DNA of 6,969 nt, taken from contig JAABTR010000477.1 of the NCBI GenBank assembly GCA_011389755.1, positions 1-6,969 of the forward strand, in the 5' to 3' direction. Source of the DNA: Deltaproteobacteria bacterium (GTDB lineage: Bacteria; Myxococcota_A; Polyangia; JAAYKL01). The translations under genes and the position numbers were made by a program. The notes under the pieces are model-generated. The model was not told the DNA's origin, ran no database searches, and saw only the letters and a list, made by a program, of their open reading frames with translations. Shown piece after piece: positions 1 through 4,569 of this stretch (position 1 is its first letter; each line of letters begins with the position of its first letter).

Positions 1-1677
1 CACGACGCCGTCGACGCCGTGGTCATCGGCGAGGGCGAGCCGGTTATCGAACGCGTAGTCGAGGCGATGTTCGATGAGAATTACGACCTGGCGATCCCCA
101 ACGTCGTGTACCGCAAAGGGGGCCGAATCCTCATGTCGCAGCGCGCCGAGTTGCCCGCGGATTTGAGCTGCCTCCCGCCCATCGACCCCGCCGGGGCCGA
201 AATCCCCCGAACCCCGGGGACAGGGCGCGCCGTGGTCTTCCAGACCTACCGCGGGTGCCCGTACACCTGCGCCTACTGCAGCTTTCACGGCGGCGCCTGC
301 GGCCTGCGGCGGTTTCCATTCGAGAGGGTGAAATCCGAGCTCGCCCGGCTACTCGAGGCCAAGGTGGAGCTCATCAACTTCGCCGACGCCGTCTTCGATG
401 TGAGCCGCCGCCACGCCAAGTCGGTCTTGGAGCTGTGCCTTGAGCACAACCAAGGCTCCTCTTTGCTGGCCTATGTGGCCTTCCAGAGCATGGACGAAGA
501 GCTGGCCGACCTCTTCGAGCGGACCCGCATCCAGCTGGGGATCGGGCTGCAGTCGACTCACGAGGACGTGCTCGCGGCGGTGGAGAGGCGCTTTTCGGTA
601 CCCCGGTTCTTCGACGCGATCCACAAGCTCAAAGGACGTAAGGTCAACTACTACGTGGATCTGATGTTCGGTCTCCCCGCAGACGACCTGGCAAAGTTCC
701 GGGTCACCTTCGATGAGGTGATGGCCCTGCGCCCCCCGTTCGTCATGCCGTTTCCCCTGACCATCATCCCCCGCAGTCGCCTCCACTCCCAGACCGAGGA
801 ATACGGCGTGGTGCGCTACGACGACGAGACGATTCAGCAAGAGGTCCAACCCACAAGCGGAATGGTCTACGCCGACATCGGCCTGGCAAGAGGCTTCGAC
901 CTCGCGGACCTGCGCCGCTTCGACGATATGGCCACGGCGGTTTTTTTCTCGTTCCAGCGATATCCCTGGTCGCTCCACGTGGTCTCCGACTACGCGCGCG
1001 CCACCGCACAAAGAGGCCACGGGCTTGACGCCTTCGGCGCCTTCGAGCTGATGGGCAGGCGCATCCGGGAGCGGCTTCATGGCCGGCCCATCGATGTGGC
1101 GAGCCCGCCCATGGTGGAAGGGACGGTGCGAGAGGCCTTCGCCGCGACGCTTCTTTTAATGGGGAGCACAGCCGTCGAGATCGAGGCGCTCGAGGCGCTG
1201 CTCAAAATCGAAGCTGCGGTGTGCAACCTCATGGCCAGACCCGATCGGCGAGCAAGCCACCAGCGGGCGCTTTGCGCAAAGCGGCGCCGCGTGCCCATGA
1301 GCCGCGCCTTGGCCCAGCCAGGCGGCGTCACCGTCTCGGCCGCTGCGCCGGGGCACGTAATAAAAGCCCGCTTCGCGTGTGAGGATCTCTTGAGGCTCGA
1401 TGAGCTGCGCGAGCGCATAACGCCCAAGGAAGGCGCCGTCCTCGTCACCGCGCCATACAGCGACTGGGCACCGACCGTCCGAGACCTCACAAAAATCGAG
1501 GCACACCTGTGCGAAGAGGTCTCCCACGAGCGCGAGCTGCGATTGCCGGCGCTCTTGAGGCGCCTCGAGAGGCGGTGGGAGAGCGAGGACTGGCGCGCGA
1601 GCTTGAAACAGCTGGTGGACGCGGGGATTTTGACGGTTCAAGAGGCTGCAGGTTCAAGGACCAAAGGGTGGACTTAA
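1..1677 (+). CDS. B12-binding-type radical SAM protein, 5' end outside the window
   Basis: This is a radical SAM enzyme; its substrate is unknown. Numbering visible residues from base 1, the [4Fe-4S]-SAM motif CxxxCxxC is C86, C90 and C93 in RGCPYTCAYCSFHGG. Family-typical core segments follow: INFADAVFD, IGLQSTHEDVL and YVDLMFGLPADDL. The frame is open to base 1, and its first residues (DAVDAVVIGEGEPVIERVV) match the end of the cobalamin-binding Rossmann domain that precedes the SAM core in this superfamily. The gene therefore starts upstream, and the GTG at 19 is unlikely to be the true start. After the core (from about residue 330) comes a long extension. Its last 60 residues (about 495-547) look like a small winged-helix or PqqD-like fold ending in SLKQLVDAGILTV. 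The final seven residues and the TAA stop are encoded inside the repeat array beginning at 1658. Downstream is the convergent frr gene. Superfamily assignment is secure; the reaction is not. Confidence 0.9.
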   Translation, partial: HDAVDAVVIGEGEPVIERVVEAMFDENYDLAIPNVVYRKGGRILMSQRAELPADLSCLPPIDPAGAEIPRTPGTGRAVVFQTYRGCPYTCAYCSFHGGACGLRRFPFERVKSELARLLEAKVELINFADAVFDVSRRHAKSVLELCLEHNQGSSLLAYVAFQSMDEELADLFERTRIQLGIGLQSTHEDVLAAVERRFSVPRFFDAIHKLKGRKVNYYVDLMFGLPADDLAKFRVTFDEVMALRPPFVMPFPLTIIPRSRLHSQTEEYGVVRYDDETIQQEVQPTSGMVYADIGLARGFDLADLRRFDDMATAVFFSFQRYPWSLHVVSDYARATAQRGHGLDAFGAFELMGRRIRERLHGRPIDVASPPMVEGTVREAFAATLLLMGSTAVEIEALEALLKIEAAVCNLMARPDRRASHQRALCAKRRRVPMSRALAQPGGVTVSAAAPGHVIKARFACEDLLRLDELRERITPKEGAVLVTAPYSDWAPTVRDLTKIEAHLCEEVSHERELRLPALLRRLERRWESEDWRASLKQLVDAGILTVQEAAGSRTKGWT

Positions 1678-1785
1678 GGGACCAAAGGGACCTAAAGGAC
1701 CAAAGGGACTTAAGGGACCTAAGGGACTTTGTCCCTTGTCCCTCGTCTCTTGTGTCCCTTGGGTCTCTTTGGTCCCTTTGGTCCT
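1658..1785. repeat. Tandem 9-base repeat followed by inverted copies (long imperfect hairpin)
   Basis: The left arm is a run of 9-base units of consensus GGACCWAAG: GGACCAAAG (1658), GGACTTAAG (1670), GGACCAAAG (1679), GGACCTAAA (1688), GGACCAAAG (1697), GGACTTAAG (1706), GGACCTAAG (1715), then a partial unit at 1724. After a TTT turn at 1728-1730 the right arm carries the reverse complement: GTCCCTT (1731), GTCCCTC (1738), GTCTCTT (1745), then units ending CCCTT, TCTCTT and CCCTTTGGTCC up to 1785. The apex AAGGGAC-TTT-GTCCCTT (1721-1737) is a perfect 7-bp stem. One further isolated GGACCAAA lies at 1818-1825. The array sits between convergent genes and could act as a bidirectional transcription stop, but no T-tract follows the stem, so it is not a canonical intrinsic terminator. 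The reading frames across it (repeats of RDL/RDQ type) are a by-product of the 9-base period. Confidence 0.85.
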
Positions 1786-1838
1786 CGGCCAGCTGATCGA
1801 GCCGAAGCTGCCCGAAGGGACCAAATCGGGACAACGCC

Positions 1839-2396
1839 TCAGATATCCATGATATCTTTTTCCTTAGCCGCCAAGATGGTGTCCACATCTTCGACGCCCT
1901 TGTCTGTGATCTCCTGAACCCTCTTGAGCCCACGCTCCACGTCGTCCTTGGGGGCGTCGCCGTCCTTCTCCATCTGCTTGAGCAGGTCGTTGGAGTCCCG
2001 GCGGGCGTTGCGGATGGCCACCTTGGTCTCCTCCCCCTGTTTTTTTACGACTTTGACGAGGTCCCTGCGTCGCTCCTCGGTCAGCGCCGGCACCGGGATG
2101 CGGATGATCTCCCCGTCGCTGGACGGGTTGAGACCGAGATCGGCGGCCTGGATCGCTTTCTCGATCTGCCCGACAACCGTCCTGTCGAAGGGTTTGACCA
2201 TGATGAGCCGCGGTTCGGGAGTCGTGATGGAAGCCATCTGGTTGAGCGGCGTCTTGGCTCCGTAGTAATCCACCCGCACAGAATCGAGAAGAGCGGCGTT
2301 GGCTCGGCCCGTGCGTAGACGTCCCAATGAGGTGCGCAGAGCTTCGTGCGCCTTTTTGACTGAGTCGCTCATGCTTTCAAAGACTTCCTCGATCAT
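1839..2396 (-). CDS. frr: Ribosome recycling factor
   Basis: Ribosome recycling factor acts with EF-G to split post-termination ribosomes in the cytoplasm. The protein matches the family along its whole length. An N-terminal helix carries LGRLRTGRANAALLDSVRVDYYGAKTPLNQ, the middle carries PFDRTVVGQIEKAIQAADLGLNP and DGEIIRIPVPALTEERRRDLVK, and the conserved basic RNARRD segment lies in the last helical bundle. Two ATG codons are possible, at 2402 and 2396. The Shine-Dalgarno AAGGAG (2406-2411) is 9 bases from the second but only 3 from the first, so I chose 2396. This gives 185 residues, the same length as the E. coli protein, and places the two conserved arginines at 129 and 132 as in E. coli. 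The gene stands alone here, with a divergent lipoprotein gene upstream rather than the common rpsB-tsf-pyrH neighbours, and has its own promoter. Confidence 0.96.
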   Translation of the reverse strand: MIEEVFESMSDSVKKAHEALRTSLGRLRTGRANAALLDSVRVDYYGAKTPLNQMASITTPEPRLIMVKPFDRTVVGQIEKAIQAADLGLNPSSDGEIIRIPVPALTEERRRDLVKVVKKQGEETKVAIRNARRDSNDLLKQMEKDGDAPKDDVERGLKRVQEITDKGVEDVDTILAAKEKDIMDI

Positions 2397-2405
2397 GATC
2401 ATCTA

Positions 2406-2411
2406 CTCCTT
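2406..2411 (-). promoter_or_regulatory. Ribosome binding site of frr
   Basis: On the minus strand this reads AAGGAG. It lies 9 bases before the ATG at 2396 and only 3 before the ATG at 2402, which favours the downstream start and a 185-residue protein. Confidence 0.75.
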
Positions 2412-2444
2412 CAGATAAAAAATCTTTTTTTTGTCCGTCCGTGG

Positions 2445-2473
2445 ATTTTACTCATCGACGACTCGAATGTCGA
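2445..2473 (-). promoter_or_regulatory. Predicted sigma70-type promoter of frr
   Basis: On the minus strand, TCGACA (2468-2473, five of six bases match TTGACA) and TAAAAT (2445-2450, five of six match TATAAT) are separated by exactly 17 bases. Transcription would start near 2438 and give a leader of about 40 bases containing an A/T-rich stretch (2416-2432) before the ribosome binding site. This was found by eye only. Confidence 0.55.
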
Positions 2474-2514
2474 CAAAAGCTTGCGAGCGAGCCATTGTGT
2501 TCTCGTCACAGTGG

Positions 2515-2533
2515 GCGCCGACTCAAGCGGCGC
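2515..2533 (+). promoter_or_regulatory. GC-rich hairpin before the lipoprotein ribosome binding site
   Basis: GCGCCG (2515-2520) and CGGCGC (2528-2533) form a perfect 6-bp stem with a 7-base loop. TAAAAAA and the Shine-Dalgarno GAGGAGG (2542-2548) follow. It would fall in the 5' leader of the lipoprotein gene and could stabilise the mRNA or set access to the start. I see no good promoter for this gene in 2474-2514. The rest of the 2403-2556 gap holds the frr promoter and leader. Confidence 0.35.
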
Positions 2534-2541
2534 TAAAAAAT

Positions 2542-2548
2542 GAGGAGG
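2542..2548 (+). promoter_or_regulatory. Ribosome binding site of the OmpA-family lipoprotein
   Basis: GAGGAGG lies 8 bases before the ATG at 2557. This supports that start and gives a protein that begins directly with a lipoprotein signal peptide. Confidence 0.8.
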
Positions 2549-2556
2549 GTTAGCAC

Positions 2557-3435
2557 ATGTCCCGTTCGTCCGTCGCCACTTTCGCGTGCATCGCTTTTCT
2601 GGTCGCTGCCTGCGGAAAATACAAAGACCAAATCGCAAACCAAAAAGACGAGATCTCCAAGCTGCGCATCGACAGGGCCGAGCTCGAGCAGAGCAAATCC
2701 GACCTCGAAGCCGAGATCGAAAAACTCAAGTCCGACGCAGGCGCGCTCGGAGCCAAGAACTCTGAGCTCGAAGCCACGATCGCCAACCTCGTCGAGTATC
2801 AAAAGGCCCTTGAAGACCAGATCGAGAAGCTGGGCGGCGACAAAAAGAAGATGCAGCAAAAGTTCCAAGCGGCCCAGAGCAACCTGGACTCCCAGCAAAA
2901 GCTCATCGAGGAAATGAAGCGCAGGCAGGCTCAGGCTCAGGCTCGGCTCGACCAGCTGCGCAAAATGCTCGCCAAGTTCAAAAACCTCATCGAAGGCGGC
3001 AAGCTCAACGTGCGGATTCGCAACGGAAAGCTCATGTTGGAGCTCCCCTCGGCCATCTTGTTCCCCTCGGGCAAGGCCAGCTTGTCCGACGACGGCAAGG
3101 CCACGCTCGCCGAAGTCGCCGCGGTGCTCACGGACATCCGCAAGCGCGAGTTCCAGGTGGCGGGCCACACAGATGACGTCCCCATCAGCTCGGCGCGGTT
3201 CCCCTCAAACTGGGAGCTCTCCACGGCGCGGGCGGTGTCGGTGGTCAAGTTCCTGCAAAACGAAGGCATGAAGCCGAAAAACCTCTCGGCGGCCGGTTAC
3301 TCCGAGTATATGCCGGCGGCTTCCAACAAAAGCGAGGGGGGCCGGGCCCAAAATCGCCGCATCGAGATCGTCTTGATGCCCAACCTCGACGAGCTGCCCG
3401 ACCTGTCATCCCTCGAAAAAGAGATTTCCAAGTAA
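2557..3435 (+). CDS. OmpA/MotB-domain lipoprotein with long coiled coil
   Basis: This is predicted to be an outer-membrane lipoprotein that grips peptidoglycan and so ties the envelope layers together. The N-terminus is a lipoprotein signal with lipobox V16-A17-A18-C19. The residue after the cysteine is glycine, not the aspartate that retains lipoproteins in the inner membrane of E. coli. Residues of about 22-140 are charged, Glu/Lys/Leu/Gln-rich and heptad-like, which indicates an extended coiled coil. Residues of about 155-273 are an OmpA C-terminal domain of the MotB-like subtype: LFPSGKASLSDDG, then GHTDDVPI, RFPSNWELSTARA, and GRAQNRRIEIVL near the end. The peptidoglycan (diaminopimelate) ligands of the family correspond to D206 and R225. 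It is not MotB itself, because it has a lipobox instead of a transmembrane anchor with a channel aspartate. The start is fixed by GAGGAGG 8 bases upstream. It is divergent from frr. Confidence 0.9.
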   Translation: MSRSSVATFACIAFLVAACGKYKDQIANQKDEISKLRIDRAELEQSKSDLEAEIEKLKSDAGALGAKNSELEATIANLVEYQKALEDQIEKLGGDKKKMQQKFQAAQSNLDSQQKLIEEMKRRQAQAQARLDQLRKMLAKFKNLIEGGKLNVRIRNGKLMLELPSAILFPSGKASLSDDGKATLAEVAAVLTDIRKREFQVAGHTDDVPISSARFPSNWELSTARAVSVVKFLQNEGMKPKNLSAAGYSEYMPAASNKSEGGRAQNRRIEIVLMPNLDELPDLSSLEKEISK

Positions 3436-3485
3436 TGCCGTCTTTACCCGCCGGACACATGACACTATGCTCGGCACCGTTTTTT
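3436..3485 (+). terminator. Weak candidate terminator after the lipoprotein gene
   Basis: TGCCG (3436-3440) can pair with CGGCA (3472-3476), and CCG plus six T residues (3480-3485) follow. The loop is over 30 bases and the stem only 5 bp, so this is a poor intrinsic terminator. Only the T-run after a GC-rich segment makes it worth listing. Confidence 0.25.
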
Positions 3486-3490
3486 AGAAA

Positions 3491-3509
3491 TGGGACGACG
3501 ATCGTCCCA
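3491..3509 (+). promoter_or_regulatory. Perfect hairpin touching the ribosome binding site of the nucleotidase gene
   Basis: TGGGACGA (3491-3498) and TCGTCCCA (3502-3509) form a perfect 8-bp stem around CGA. The last A of the stem is the first base of the Shine-Dalgarno AGGAGG (3509-3514). Depending on where transcription starts, it is either a DNA dyad (operator) or an mRNA hairpin that abuts the ribosome binding site. No T-run follows it, so it is not an ordinary plus-strand terminator. Confidence 0.5.
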
Positions 3510-3514
3510 GGAGG
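3509..3514 (+). promoter_or_regulatory. Ribosome binding site that sets the GTG start
   Basis: AGGAGG lies 8 bases before GTG at 3523. An in-frame TGA at 3517-3519 rules out any earlier start, so the gene must begin at this GTG or later. Confidence 0.8.
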
Positions 3515-3522
3515 TTTGAGAC

Positions 3523-4548
3523 GTGGAGAGCAATAAATCCGGTACGACGCGCAGATACGTCAAGGAGCTCGGCGCCGCCTTGGGCGCCGTTCGCGAGGCG
3601 GCCGTCCTATGTCAGGCTGTTCAGGCCGGGATCTCCCCGGAGACCCTCGAGAAGAACGATCGCAGCCCGGTCACCATCGCCGATTTCGGCAGCCAGGCGC
3701 TCATCTGCCGCGCGTTGTCCCGGTCCTTCCCCACCGATCCCGTCATCGCCGAGGAGAGCGCGGACGCGCTGCGCCAAGATGACAACGCCCACGTGCTCGA
3801 GCGCCTCATGACCCACATCAAGCGCATCCGCCCTGCCTCCCAGACCGAGGCCATCTTGAGCTTTATCGATCACGGCGGCGCGTCTGAATACTCGAAGCGC
3901 TTTTGGACCCTCGATCCCATCGACGGGACCAAGGGATTTTTGCGAGGTGATCAATACGCGATCTCCCTGGCGCTCGTTATCGAAGGCGAGCTCACCGTGG
4001 CCGTGCTCGGCTGCCCCAACCTGCCGTGGAACTCCACCGCCACCGGCGGGACCGTCTTCACGGCGGTCAAGGGGCTCGGAGCCTTTCAGTTTCCCCTCGA
4101 CGGCGAGGGCGAGCCCAGGCGCATCCAGGTCAGCCCGCAGACCGATCCCACCCGGCTGCGATTTTGCGAGTCCGTGGAGGCGGCCCACTCCGCTCACGAG
4201 GACCACGCCCAGCTCGCCATGAAGATCGGCATCGAGGCCGATCCCGTGCGCATCGACAGCCAAGCGAAGTACGCGGTGGTGGCCCGGGGGCAAGCAGAAG
4301 CCTACCTGCGACTGCCCAAGGACAACGTCTACCGCGAAAAGATCTGGGATCACGCCGGAGGCGCGCTCGTGGTCACCGAGGCCGGCGGAAAGGTGACCGA
4401 CATCCTCGGCCGGCCTCTCGAGTTCGACCACGGACGCACCCTGGAGCGAAACCGCGGCGTCATCGTCTCGAACGGTCCCCTCCACGATCACATCCTCGAC
4501 GCGATTCGCGACCTCGAGATCGCTAAGAACAAGGGAATCAGCTTGTAG
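3523..4548 (+). CDS. 3'(2'),5'-bisphosphate nucleotidase, HAL2/SAL1 type
   Basis: This is a metal-dependent phosphatase of the inositol monophosphatase superfamily. It probably hydrolyses 3'-phosphoadenosine 5'-phosphate to AMP, removing an inhibitory by-product of sulfate activation and sulfotransfer. Visible motifs: D46-R-S-P-V-T-I-A-D54 near the N-terminus; the metal-binding E77-E78; motif A D131-P-I-D134-G-T-K-G-F; and motif B W275-D276-H-A-G-G followed by EAGGKVTD. The sequence FWTLDPIDGTKGFLRGDQYAISLALV, with a preceding helical insert (about residues 85-126), resembles eukaryotic HAL2/SAL1 enzymes more than bacterial CysQ, whose motif is typically DPLDGTKEF. The length of 341 fits HAL2/SAL1 (about 350), whereas CysQ is about 250. 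All metal ligands are present. It may share a transcript with the lipoprotein gene 87 bases upstream, but the hairpin between them suggests separate control. Other substrates, such as inositol phosphates, cannot be excluded. Confidence 0.88.
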   Translation: MESNKSGTTRRYVKELGAALGAVREAAVLCQAVQAGISPETLEKNDRSPVTIADFGSQALICRALSRSFPTDPVIAEESADALRQDDNAHVLERLMTHIKRIRPASQTEAILSFIDHGGASEYSKRFWTLDPIDGTKGFLRGDQYAISLALVIEGELTVAVLGCPNLPWNSTATGGTVFTAVKGLGAFQFPLDGEGEPRRIQVSPQTDPTRLRFCESVEAAHSAHEDHAQLAMKIGIEADPVRIDSQAKYAVVARGQAEAYLRLPKDNVYREKIWDHAGGALVVTEAGGKVTDILGRPLEFDHGRTLERNRGVIVSNGPLHDHILDAIRDLEIAKNKGISL

Positions 4549-4569
4549 GTATCCCCCCCGCCGCTTTTG

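Noticed and set aside
19..21. GTG at 19 as the start of the radical SAM gene
   Set aside because: The frame continues open to base 1 with residues conserved at the end of the B12-binding domain, so the real start is outside the window.
349..1080. A 243-codon open frame on the minus strand
   Set aside because: It is antisense to the radical SAM core and is a composition-driven shadow.
1721..1737. Apex hairpin AAGGGAC-TTT-GTCCCTT as a classical intrinsic terminator
   Set aside because: The stem is perfect, but no T-tract follows on either strand. It is recorded as part of the repeat only.
1658..1785. CRISPR array
   Set aside because: The units are 9 bases with no spacers, far below the 24-40 base repeats with unique spacers of CRISPR.
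1487..1933. An open frame with repeated Arg-Asp/Leu-Lys-Ser tripeptides across the repeat array, and its plus-strand twin at 1509-1796
   Set aside because: The peptide periodicity comes from the 9-base DNA repeat. The frames overlap the radical SAM and frr genes and have no credible start.
2416..2432. A-run/T-run inverted repeat in the frr leader as a terminator
   Set aside because: It is an A/T-only stem with no GC core and lies between promoter and gene.
2533..3168. A 211-codon open frame on the minus strand
   Set aside because: It is antisense to the coiled-coil lipoprotein. Its Leu/Phe/Glu-rich pattern is the mirror of the Glu/Lys/Gln heptads.
3607..4491. A 294-codon open frame on the minus strand
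   Set aside because: It is antisense to the nucleotidase gene, which has all catalytic motifs. It shows no ribosome binding site logic or domain of its own.
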